From the NCBI GenBank assembly GCA_902767015.1, contig CACXFV010000005.1:1-44782 (forward strand): a DNA stretch of 44,782 nt, given 5' to 3'. The position numbers and the translations under genes were made by a program. The notes beneath the pieces were generated by a model. It saw only the letters and a program-made list of their open reading frames with translations, made no database searches and was not told the origin of the DNA. This DNA is from an uncultured Lachnospiraceae bacterium (GTDB lineage: Bacteria > Bacillota > Clostridia > Lachnospirales > Lachnospiraceae). This document shows positions 27,278 to 34,789 of this stretch, one piece after another (the first letter of the stretch is position 1; every line of letters starts with the position of its first letter).

Positions 27278-27308
27278 AAAAAAAATCGACCACAAGATAT
27301 TGTGGTCG
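27278..27308 (-). terminator. Terminator after fruK
   Basis: CGACCACAA (27308-27300 on the minus strand) pairs with TTGTGGTCG, a perfect 9-bp stem with a 4-base loop, followed by ATTTTTTTT. This is a classic rho-independent terminator separating fruK from the dcw operon, about 120 bp after the fruK stop. The region between (27309-27428) is T-rich with no gene seen. Confidence 0.9.
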
Positions 27309-27428
27309 GATTTTCATGTCAAATTTTTACGTCAAATTTTATGTCCGTTTTTTTGTTGAATCTGTCTGTCAGATATTTTTTTATTACTTTTTTGATTATT
27401 TCATCGTCTTTTTCTCACTGTGTCCTGA

Positions 27429-28328
27429 TTACAGTTGTCTCAACAGCTCGTGGATTTTTTCCCTAACCGCAAGACCGTCTGAAAATGCTGTTGCACCTCC
27501 TGCAGCAGTGCCCAGTTTTAAGGCATAATCATAATCTCCCTCTATCAAACCTGCCACAAATCCTGCTACCAGGGAATCTCCTGCCCCAACAGAATTTTTC
27601 ACGGTTCCCTTACATGCCCCGCAGATATGAATCTTGCCATTCTCATCCAACAGTAATGCACCATCCCCCGCCATGGAAACCAGCACATTTCCGGCACCCA
27701 ATTTCTGAAGTTTTCCGGCATACTGTTTTATCTCCTCATGACTGGTGATAGTTACACCAAACATTTCTCCCAGCTCATGATGATTTGGTTTAATCAGAAA
27801 CGGTTTATATTCCAATACATTTCTCAAAAGATCCTTTGTGGCATCTACCACTATCCTGATTTTTTTACCTGATAACCTCTGTAGTATCCTCCCATAGATA
27901 TCCGACGGAAGACTCCCCGGTATGCTTCCGGCCAGGATAAGGATATCACCGTCGGTGAGATGAGCCAGTTTTGCAAACAAAGCATCCAGTTCACATTCAT
28001 CAATCTCCGGTCCCAGACCGTTGAGTTCGGTCTCCTCCCTTGCATTGATCTTGACATTAATTCGTGAATTTCCACTTTTCAGTCTCACAAAATCTGTCTC
28101 AATCCCCATGGCTTCCATCCCCTTTTCAATCGCATCGCCAATAAATCCTGCGACAAACCCTAATGCCTTTGACTTAATTCCCAACTCCTTCAGCACAATT
28201 GATACGTTGATGCCTTTTCCGCCGAAATACATCGTCTCTTTTGTAGAACGATTTACTTCGCCAAGCTTCATTTCGTCAGTATGTACAACGTAATCTATTG
28301 CCGGGTTCAATGTTACTGTATAGACCAC
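27429..28328 (-). CDS. fruK: 1-phosphofructokinase (PfkB family)
   Basis: A 299-residue PfkB-family sugar kinase. It starts VYTVTLNPAIDYVVH and has FGGKGINVSIVLKELG (substrate loop), the REETELNGLGPEI stretch typical of FruK, LAGSIPGSLP, and the C-terminal GAGDSLVAGFVAGLIEGDY with the catalytic Asp. It should convert fructose-1-phosphate to fructose-1,6-bisphosphate; tagatose-6-phosphate kinase (LacC) is the main alternative. The GTG start has GGAGG seven bases before it. No fructose PTS permease or DeoR-type regulator, usual partners, is beside it, so it is either solitary or its partners were lost. Confidence 0.88.
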   Translation of the reverse strand: MVYTVTLNPAIDYVVHTDEMKLGEVNRSTKETMYFGGKGINVSIVLKELGIKSKALGFVAGFIGDAIEKGMEAMGIETDFVRLKSGNSRINVKINAREETELNGLGPEIDECELDALFAKLAHLTDGDILILAGSIPGSLPSDIYGRILQRLSGKKIRIVVDATKDLLRNVLEYKPFLIKPNHHELGEMFGVTITSHEEIKQYAGKLQKLGAGNVLVSMAGDGALLLDENGKIHICGACKGTVKNSVGAGDSLVAGFVAGLIEGDYDYALKLGTAAGGATAFSDGLAVREKIHELLRQL

Positions 28329-28373
28329 TCGCTCGCCTCCATCATAAACCTCTGTATTTTACCCTTTTTCTAT

Positions 28374-28919
28374 CTAATCCTCTCCCACAAGATGCACGAC
28401 CTGATAATCATGACCTGTGGCTACCAGAAACTTCTCTATCACATCAGCCGTCCTGAGTTTTAAGCTGGATGTACATACACAAGGATGACAGCCAAGTTCT
28501 TCTCCTTTAAGGACATCTTCATCTATGAGAAGTTTAACCGCATGTTCCTTATCATTCATCAACCCCATGATACTCACCGCTCCCGGTTCAATATCCAGAT
28601 ATTTCAACATATCTTCCGGTTCTGCAAATGACAATCTTGAAGAACCAATCTGTGCTGACAACTCCTTTGTTTTAAACTTTTTGTCACCAGGCATCATAAG
28701 AAGATAAAATAAAGTCTTCTGTCTGTTGCATAGAAAAAGATTTTTGCATATTAAGACCCCAATCACCGCATCTATCTCATTACATGCTTCCATATTATTG
28801 GCAGGTTCATGATCCGTCCGCTGATAAGGTATCCCAAGGCTGTCCAAATAATCATAAGTCCTTATCTCACGTGGCAACCTCCCGTCTACATTCTCCGGTC
28901 TTCCGTTATAAATCTCCAT
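28374..28919 (-). CDS. YbaK/ProX-type aminoacyl-tRNA (prolyl-tRNA) deacylase
   Basis: A 181-residue trans-editing protein of the PrdX/ProXp-ala/YbaK superfamily, which hydrolyses mischarged tRNA (probably Ala- or Cys-tRNA-Pro). It has NLFLCNRQKTLFYLLMMPGDKKFKT-like motifs, with the Lys of ICKNLFL and the conserved GxxG region (GAVSIMGLMND), followed by HPCVCTSSLKL near the C-terminus. Length fits PrdX. I prefer the ATG at 28919, which follows AGAGGA by eight bases, over the longer frame to 28952. It lies 46 bp upstream of fruK on the same strand, so it may be co-transcribed with it; no functional link is obvious. Confidence 0.87.
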   Translation of the reverse strand: MEIYNGRPENVDGRLPREIRTYDYLDSLGIPYQRTDHEPANNMEACNEIDAVIGVLICKNLFLCNRQKTLFYLLMMPGDKKFKTKELSAQIGSSRLSFAEPEDMLKYLDIEPGAVSIMGLMNDKEHAVKLLIDEDVLKGEELGCHPCVCTSSLKLRTADVIEKFLVATGHDYQVVHLVGED

Positions 28920-29023
28920 TGTATCTATCCTCTTTCTTTTTGCAAATCTCATCCATAATCATACCTGTTTAATCGTTATTCGTCAACTATTCTACACTTC
29001 TTTTAAACTCCGGCAAATCCGGT

Positions 29024-29125
29024 TTTACAAGTGTTCTTGTACCTGTGAAACATGTATCAAATCAAATCCATCTTTTTGATAAAGTTCTTGCAATGACGCT
29101 AATTCTCTTTCTCTTCCAATAAACA
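29024..29125 (-). pseudogene. Remnant of an AAA/DUF234-type ATPase N-terminus
   Basis: Reading from an ATG at 29125 with GGTGGTG-like DNA before it, the first eight codons give MFIGRERE, then a stop. Dropping into the next frame gives ASLQELYQKDGFDLIHVSQ up to a stop near 29024. Joined, this matches the start of archaeal-type AAA ATPases with DUF234 (MFIGREKEL...LYQKDGFEL). So the fragment seems to carry a one-base deletion and to have lost everything from the Walker A onward. Too short for certainty. Confidence 0.5.
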
Positions 29126-29148
29126 TACCAAACACCACCTTTTATCCA

Positions 29149-29171
29149 AATTGATTTTATTAAAATCAATT
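29149..29171. repeat. AT-rich palindrome, possible operator
   Basis: An ATTGATTTTA half-site is followed by its reverse complement TAAAATCAAT, and a further AAAATCAAT copy lies just beyond, near 29178-29187. It lies in front of the ATPase remnant and may be an old operator. Positions are approximate by a base or two. Confidence 0.4.
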
Positions 29172-29242
29172 TCAATAAAATCAATCTGAATTGTCAAGGT
29201 CAGACTTGCCTTGAAATATGTTTATTTATTTAAAATCTTATC

Positions 29243-29356
29243 TCAGATGCATTCTGAACCTATGTCAATACCATGAAACATCAATAATATCAAAAGCAGT
29301 TCAATCAAGATATACTTCTTCTCTCCGTACCGAAACTCATTGATGGCAAATTTCAT
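29243..29356 (-). pseudogene. Truncated ABC-transporter permease (FtsX/DevC-like) N-terminus
   Basis: From an ATG at 29356, preceded by AAAAGGAGA, the reading MKFAINEFRYGEKKYILIEL then LLILLMF matches the opening of FtsX/MacB-type permeases of Firmicutes (basic segment followed by the first membrane helix). After about 30 residues it ends at a stop, so only the first helix remains of a protein normally 350-400 residues long. A further 15-codon opening lies upstream (about 29380-29425, with GGAGG). Together with the ATPase remnant nearby, the 29.0-29.45 kb stretch looks like a decayed gene cluster. Confidence 0.5.
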
Positions 29357-29500
29357 AAAAGTCTCCTTTTTGTAAATATTCCTAATCGGATGCCTCCCAC
29401 AGAGAGCAGTATCCTGAAAAATCTTCAAACATTCTTTCCTCCTTCTTCAATGACATGATAATCCTCGCTGGAAGCATCTTATCATTTGCGCACCATATAG

Positions 29501-29552
29501 GTAAAGAGCCTGCCCGCTGAAATTCCCCTTCATCGGACAGGCTCTACTTTAC
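29501..29552. terminator. Hairpin between flavin reductase and remnants
   Basis: GTAAAGAGCCTG (29501-29512) and CAGGCTCTACTTTAC (29538-29552) form a long stem with a small bulge, extended inward by CCG/CGG. It lies 127 bp past the flavin reductase stop and may be a bidirectional terminator; U-runs are short on both sides. Confidence 0.45.
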
Positions 29553-29678
29553 AATTCAGATGATTTATCAATCAAATTTTCCAAACATGCCACCGCAGTC
29601 GGCACAAACAATAAATGTGAAAACCTAATATTTCTTAAGTAACGTCTTTTGACGCCTTAGCAGTATTCTTGACACTTA

Positions 29679-30236
29679 TCACTCGAACCGCTTTCCGGCT
29701 TTCCATGCGCCACCAACATTGGCACCAATCTCTCTGTAACAAAGTGCCACAGTATCAAACATAATCGGATGGAGCTTCTCTAAATCTACCTTTCCGTCCG
29801 TCAATACACTCTCGTCTGCCTTCATACCCACGATTTCAGCAACAACCCTTGTCTCATTAAACTCTTCCTGCAGCTCAATCACCTTACACTCAATCGCTAC
29901 CGGAAGCTGATCGATCACAGGGGCGTTTATCTTATCCGACTTTGTTACGGTGAAACCGCATCTCTCCATCTTATCCGGCACCTTATCCCCTGACACGATT
30001 CCCACATAATCACACGCCTCTACCTGTTCCTTTGTTGCAAAGCTGACCGTAAACTCCCCATTGGCCTTGATATTCTTAGTCGTTCTGTGTGGAGACAGAC
30101 TCATGGAAATCTGATTTCCTCCGATCTGGCCTACCCATGCCGCATTCATGGCATCTGCCTTTCCGTTCTCATCGTATGTTGCGATGAGAAATACCGGGTG
30201 TGGTGTGATAAAACCCTTGTTAAAACTCTGCTTCAT
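29679..30236 (-). CDS. Flavin reductase family protein
   Basis: A 185-residue FMN-binding split-barrel protein. Seen: TPHPVFLIATYDENGKADAMNAAWVGQIGGNQISMSLSPHRTTKNIKANGEFTVSFA, the typical flavin reductase-like opening and SPHRxT phosphate contact, then VECKV-like strand (VAIECKVIELQEE) and a C-terminal GAWKAGKRF. It probably binds FMN and reduces flavin or a small substrate; the partner is unknown. I chose the ATG at 30236 since AAGGAGGT lies before it; the frame runs open to 30299 but lacks a ribosome site. It is monocistronic, flanked by hairpins and AT-rich gaps. Confidence 0.88.
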   Translation of the reverse strand: MKQSFNKGFITPHPVFLIATYDENGKADAMNAAWVGQIGGNQISMSLSPHRTTKNIKANGEFTVSFATKEQVEACDYVGIVSGDKVPDKMERCGFTVTKSDKINAPVIDQLPVAIECKVIELQEEFNETRVVAEIVGMKADESVLTDGKVDLEKLHPIMFDTVALCYREIGANVGGAWKAGKRFE

Positions 30237-30420
30237 TGTATTACCTCCTTGAATTTGATATATATGTAGTTGTTTGCAAAACTCAAAAAAATGATTCATA
30301 AACCTCTCTATAACTTTAATAATTATATATAAATATTGTTTTTCATTGAGAAACCCAAAAAAGAATCCCTTCTATTTTTAGAAAGTGTCCTCTTAATAGT
30401 GCTTATCTTTCATTGCCTTT

Positions 30421-30698
30421 CTAAATCTGTTCCTTCAATACATTTTGATACCACTTCGGAACACTACTTGAAATTCTCATCCATTTTCCATTCATATAAA
30501 TAGCAAATCTCCTAAATTCCTCGGTGTTATCATAAATTGCTGCTAAATCACATTGTGGCAATACGGACTTCTCTCCATTTTTAATATGACAATATTGTTC
30601 AGAAATCTGCTCTTTGCTATACTTCATTTCATAAATCAAGTAATGTCAATCTCTCGTTCCAATTCCACTATTTGGTTCAACAACTCATTTTGTTCCAT
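30421..30698 (-). pseudogene. Small hypothetical protein, probably frameshifted
   Basis: An ATG at 30698 with GTAGGAGA before it opens MEQNELLNQIVELEREIDIT and stops at 30636. The next frame starts upstream of that stop and runs on as YLIYEMKYSKEQISEQYCHIK... to 30421 (about 72 residues from its first M). The helical opening and the good ribosome site suggest one protein of about 92 residues broken by a one-base shift near 30640. I do not recognise it. The alternative is two short overlapping genes. The flanks (30300-30420 and 30699-30884) are AT-rich and show no other gene. Confidence 0.4.
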
Positions 30699-30884
30699 AA
30701 GCAACATCTCCTACATTGAATTATACCCCTTTTTATTCATTTATCAAGGGTATAATGTGTATAATTTTTATTGTTTTAATTTTTACGATATACATCTGTA
30801 TACTTTCTTTTTATACTCGGCAATATTAAAGCTCCTTCATCTAAAGAAAATAATTCCCAAGCTTCTCTTCATGATATCTGAGCA

Positions 30885-31985
30885 CTATGCCAATACATGT
30901 TCTATGATCCGCTCTACTTCAAGCTGCTTCTCATAGAGCACACAGCCACCACTATGATCGTCCTTTAAGTAATCGCCCTCTCTCAGCATTTTGAATAATC
31001 GGGAACTCATTGCCTCACGCAAAGATGTGTCACGCACATTTACATCTGAGTAGGGAGAGAATGGACAGGGTTCCGCTCCACCATGGGAATTGATATGGAA
31101 GAATCCCCTTCCTGCCGCTATACACCCTCCGGAACTCTTTTCATCCCCCGGAAATGATACAAACACCATATCGCCATACGCCAAGCGGGCATAATCTATG
31201 TATTCTTTTAGTTGCTTCCGTTCATTATCTCCCGGAGCAAGCTCCCTGCTTTCACTTGTCACCGGTACAAATTCCACAAAAACTACCAGCTTACAACCTC
31301 TCTTCCTCAGAGCATCCATAAAACTCTCGGAGGTAACCTCTTTTATATTCTCCGTAGTGACAGTCACCGACACACCAAAGATCAGTTTCCTGTCATGCAG
31401 AGCATCCATAACTGAGAGCAGCTTGTCATATACACCTTCCCCGCGCCTGTGATCTGTTACATTTCTGTCTCCTTCAATGCTTAGCACCGGCACAAGGTTT
31501 CTTCTTTTGTCAAACAGATTCAGATATGACTCGCCAATAAATGTTCCATTGGTAAATACCGGAAACAGAATATTAGACTTCTTTCCGGCAGCCTCAATAA
31601 CATCGCGCCGAAGCAGGGGTTCTCCTCCTGCAAGCAGGATAAAGCTCACACCTATCTGATCTGCCTCATCAAAGATTGCCTTCCACTCATCTCCTGTAAG
31701 CTGAGCTTCCGGTTGCGCGTCTGTCGTAGCATGATTGCACCGGGAATAGCATCCGGCGCAGTGCAGATTGCAGGAAGAGGTAATACTTGCAATCAAGAAC
31801 GGTGGAATATGCTCGCCATTTTTATCCGCATTTGCTCTCTTTACAGAAGCTTTCCCGGAAGCCGCCGCAAATTTCAACATAAAGGCACTTTCCGCCGGAT
31901 CAGACAGCGTTGCTTTCAGCGCATCCGCTACAATCCGCTCAACCCCGGCTGTCATATATTTTCCTATATCAAAACCGTTCTGCAT
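30885..31985 (-). CDS. Radical SAM protein with SPASM-like C-terminus
   Basis: A 366-residue radical SAM enzyme. The 4Fe-4S/SAM motif is CNLHCAGC (Cys72, Cys76, Cys79), followed by FILLAGGEPLLR (GGEP, SAM amino group contact), FPVFTNGTFI and VLSIEGDRNVTDHRRG. The C-terminal Cys cluster (SGGCIAAG, AEPCPFSPYSD, GGCVLYEK) fits an auxiliary SPASM/twitch cluster. Such proteins activate or modify peptides or act in cofactor synthesis (MoaA/PqqE/AlbA relatives); no peptide substrate gene is visible beside it. The ATG has AGAAGGATAA before it. A 99-bp palindrome ends 28 bp upstream of the start, so its leader or promoter carries that element. Confidence 0.85.
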   Translation of the reverse strand: MQNGFDIGKYMTAGVERIVADALKATLSDPAESAFMLKFAAASGKASVKRANADKNGEHIPPFLIASITSSCNLHCAGCYSRCNHATTDAQPEAQLTGDEWKAIFDEADQIGVSFILLAGGEPLLRRDVIEAAGKKSNILFPVFTNGTFIGESYLNLFDKRRNLVPVLSIEGDRNVTDHRRGEGVYDKLLSVMDALHDRKLIFGVSVTVTTENIKEVTSESFMDALRKRGCKLVVFVEFVPVTSESRELAPGDNERKQLKEYIDYARLAYGDMVFVSFPGDEKSSGGCIAAGRGFFHINSHGGAEPCPFSPYSDVNVRDTSLREAMSSRLFKMLREGDYLKDDHSGGCVLYEKQLEVERIIEHVLA

Positions 31986-32013
31986 TATCTTATCCTTCTT
32001 TCTTCTTGAATAA

Positions 32014-32112
32014 GGAACTGTTCATTAATAACTTAATCAATTTTTCTGCTGAAATACCATAAGCGCAAGCATTTCAGCAGAAAAATTGTAAAGTTTAATT
32101 ATGAACAGTTCC
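32014..32112. repeat. 99-bp near-perfect palindrome (MITE-like)
   Basis: Left arm 32014-32055 and right arm 32071-32112, each 42 bases, with a 15-base loop. The outer 12 bases (GGAACTGTTCAT / ATGAACAGTTCC) and inner 18 bases (CAATTTTTCTGCTGAAAT and complement) match exactly; the 12 bases between them on each side are AT-rich and only partly matched. There is no coding capacity. It resembles a small non-autonomous transposable element or a large intergenic hairpin. Confidence 0.8.
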
Positions 32113-32836
32113 TAACGGAATCAGGTTGGAAATGAGACCATAGGTCGATGTCAGAAAAGCGAAAAACCGACTCCTTCTCCCATAGTATCATCAACACAAT
32201 TTGTCCTTTATTTTAATTTTTCACAATTTAATTTTATACAATCTATTATAGATTAAATTAATTGCCTTGTCAAGGGGCAACCAGAAATTTGTAAACCGTT
32301 CTGACATACAGCTATCATCATTTAAAATCTATAAAAATACTCTTTGCGAATTTCTGCTTCCATATTTATATTTCACGTTTTTTCTCTATCAGTTTTCCCT
32401 ATCCATATAGTGAATCTCATCGCCAATACGATGAGATCCTCAAAACCATTATACCACAAAAAATGTCAAATTTTTGACTTGTAAAAATAACACTCCCAAA
32501 TGTAAAAACAACCTATTAATTTTTTATACCCCAAAGATATTTTTCCTAATGATTTCGCCAGATTCATCCAAAATCGCAGTACATGGATTCCCTAGTGAAC
32601 ACAAAGCCCGTATCTCAGCAAATAAAATCTGCAGAAATACAGGCTTTACCTAACTTTTTTCAGATTAATTTCACCTTTAAGTCTAACGATTACCGGAAAC
32701 TAATCATTATCCCCGCAGAGAAACTTATTATCCCTGTGAAGGCTTGATTTCTAGAGCTTTTAATGGCGATTATTCCGCCTCTTATCACAATTATTTTATG
32801 TTTTCAAAAATTTAGGTATCATATGGGTATCACACA
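32113..32836. other. Gene-free AT-rich stretch, probable edge of mobile element
   Basis: 724 bp without a convincing gene on either strand. It contains a perfect hairpin ATCTCATCG/CGATGAGAT with a 6-base loop at 32414-32437, a second hairpin AAAGCC...GGCTTT with a mostly paired interior at 32603-32647 followed on the plus strand by TTTTTT, and long A/T runs. Composition shifts here from the mid-GC core to the AT-rich cargo on the right, so an attachment site or element end may lie inside; no duplicated site could be identified because the other end is off-window. Confidence 0.5.
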
Positions 32837-34750
32837 TTAAACCATTTTATCATAATAATAATTACGACCTTCTCTTTTTTCTATATTAATCAATTCCTTT
32901 TTCGCTAAAACTTTACTACACCAATTTGCAACCTTTTGATAGCTACATCCAACTGCATCACCAATTTCTGCAGCCGACATTGCCTCCTCTTTACTCAATG
33001 TTGCAATTATTCCTAAGATTTTCACCTCGACTTCTGTATAATTTCCATCTGAAATTGGTACATCTTTATGTATAATTTCTTCAAGTTTCTCGTCACACTC
33101 AAAACATCTTTTAACTTTTGCTTGAGCTACTTCCATTTCATCATATATCCTGTTACAAATTGGACATTTATAACTTTTTATCCTATCTTTTAAAAAATAA
33201 CAATCATATGCCTGAAAAACAGAATCATATATAAACCTTATAGCAGTAAATTCATCTTTTTGATCAGCATATATTATACTATTGTCATTGCATATATCAT
33301 AATCTATCGCATACAAGACATAGTTTCCACCATACTTCGATGCCCTACTATCCTCCAAACAATGTACCATAAAATTTTCACAAAATATGTTTAAATATTT
33401 TTTTCTAATTGGGTCTATCATAAAATGACTAGCTGGCCTATTTGAATTTTTTGCTTTCTCATCTAAAGCTCTTTTTAAAAGACTATTCCACATATCCATA
33501 TAAAAACCTGGAATAACCTTTTTTTGAACCGCTCCCTGAAATTGCTTAAAATATATTTTTCGCGTTTCTCGTACCCCAACATTAATATCACTTATTTGAA
33601 TAAATTTTTCGTTTCTGACTTCTGCCTGCGTTAATGCATTTTGTAAAATTAATCCGATAGTTCTAGGTACTCCCATTGCTTCTCTACTTATTCTAAGTAA
33701 AATTTCATTTTTATTACCTTTAAAAACGTCATTCATTTTTAGTCCATTTGCTAAACTATTTAAACGTTTTTGTATAAGTTCTTCTGTATATATTATTAAT
33801 TCTTTACTCGCTGCTACAATGCCTCCATATCTTTCCACAAAATCACTCAAATCTAAGTATATTGGATATATATCTCTTCCTATAATTATATCCTTACCAA
33901 AGTAAAATCTATCTGTTATTGTTCCAACTTTAAAAAATACATTATTTTTTGAACCTAGTAACTTTTTAAGTAAAGTTGAAAATTTTTCTTGTTCATCATC
34001 TGTTAGATCAGAAAACTCATCTACAAATATGTATATAGCATCCAAACCACTTTTCTGTCTTATTCTACCTAAACACCCTAAAAACTGCTGTACATTATAT
34101 CCTCTTATTTCATCCAATTCATAGCTTGAATTTTCTTCATCCACTGTACTTTCAGTACCTTTAACATTAACATCTTTTGTTGAAATTAATCCTTGCAGTT
34201 TTTCTGTTGTTGAGTTTTTATTTTCTTGTACTATATTTCTTTTCTCTACTTTAAGTAAAATTCCCTCTTTAATAGTCTCTGTAAAATCATCAAATTCTTC
34301 TAGTCTTGAAAAATCTTTTTTCCCTAATTTTAATCTTGTCTCATGAAAAATTGTTTCTAATTGATTTCTTATTTCCTCAACAATTTTTGAAATAAAGCTA
34401 TGTTCTAAATTTTTATAATCCTGCGAGAACATTTCCTTACATTGGCTCAAGTCTATATATATAGGTAAAACTCTTTTATTTTGTAATAAGTAACTTTCCT
34501 CTTTAATGATTGGAGAAATTGTTTTCATACATTCATAATACGCTCTCATTAATAATGTTGTTTTACCTGTACCTCGTCTACCATTTATAAAGCTATCTTG
34601 ATTTTGCAGTATTTTGGGCAGTAAATTAAAAAAATCTACATAATAATCATTTAAATTTTCTAATTGCTTAATATCAGATATTGAAATATAATCCGCACGT
34701 AATATTGATTGAAATGTATCCCTAACCGTTTGTATTTGATCTAATTGCAT
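32837..34750 (-). CDS. ORC/Cdc6-like P-loop ATPase with zinc ribbon and winged helix
   Basis: A 637-residue protein and last gene of the five-gene operon. Walker A is GRRGTGKT (57-64), and Walker B is IYIFVDEFSDL (about 239-249) with the D-E pair, as in AAA+/STAND ATPases of the ORC/Cdc6 type. A sensor-like region includes FFKVGTITDRF, and a conserved Arg-rich region reads REAMGVPRTIGLIL. A zinc ribbon, CPICNRIYDEMEVAQAKVKRCFECDE, is near residue 535-562, and a winged helix-turn-helix (EAMSAAEIGDAVGCSYQKVANW) fills the last 60 residues. It probably binds DNA and uses ATP for assembly or remodelling. It starts 39 bp after the GHKL gene, with GGAG before the ATG. I know of no named family member with a settled function. 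Confidence 0.8.
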   Translation of the reverse strand: MQLDQIQTVRDTFQSILRADYISISDIKQLENLNDYYVDFFNLLPKILQNQDSFINGRRGTGKTTLLMRAYYECMKTISPIIKEESYLLQNKRVLPIYIDLSQCKEMFSQDYKNLEHSFISKIVEEIRNQLETIFHETRLKLGKKDFSRLEEFDDFTETIKEGILLKVEKRNIVQENKNSTTEKLQGLISTKDVNVKGTESTVDEENSSYELDEIRGYNVQQFLGCLGRIRQKSGLDAIYIFVDEFSDLTDDEQEKFSTLLKKLLGSKNNVFFKVGTITDRFYFGKDIIIGRDIYPIYLDLSDFVERYGGIVAASKELIIYTEELIQKRLNSLANGLKMNDVFKGNKNEILLRISREAMGVPRTIGLILQNALTQAEVRNEKFIQISDINVGVRETRKIYFKQFQGAVQKKVIPGFYMDMWNSLLKRALDEKAKNSNRPASHFMIDPIRKKYLNIFCENFMVHCLEDSRASKYGGNYVLYAIDYDICNDNSIIYADQKDEFTAIRFIYDSVFQAYDCYFLKDRIKSYKCPICNRIYDEMEVAQAKVKRCFECDEKLEEIIHKDVPISDGNYTEVEVKILGIIATLSKEEAMSAAEIGDAVGCSYQKVANWCSKVLAKKELINIEKREGRNYYYDKMV

Positions 34751-34789
34751 CTTTCATACTCCTTTTTTCGTTTCTGTATTTTTATATAA

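Noticed and set aside
27116-27428. CRISPR-like or other array upstream of mraZ
   Set aside because: The repeats are short, 10-bp spaced and match MraZ operators; there are no spacers of CRISPR length.
30553-30936. 127-codon plus-strand reading near 30.7 kb
   Set aside because: It is Phe/Tyr/Ile-rich from AT-rich DNA, lacks a ribosome site and overlaps the radical SAM gene's end.
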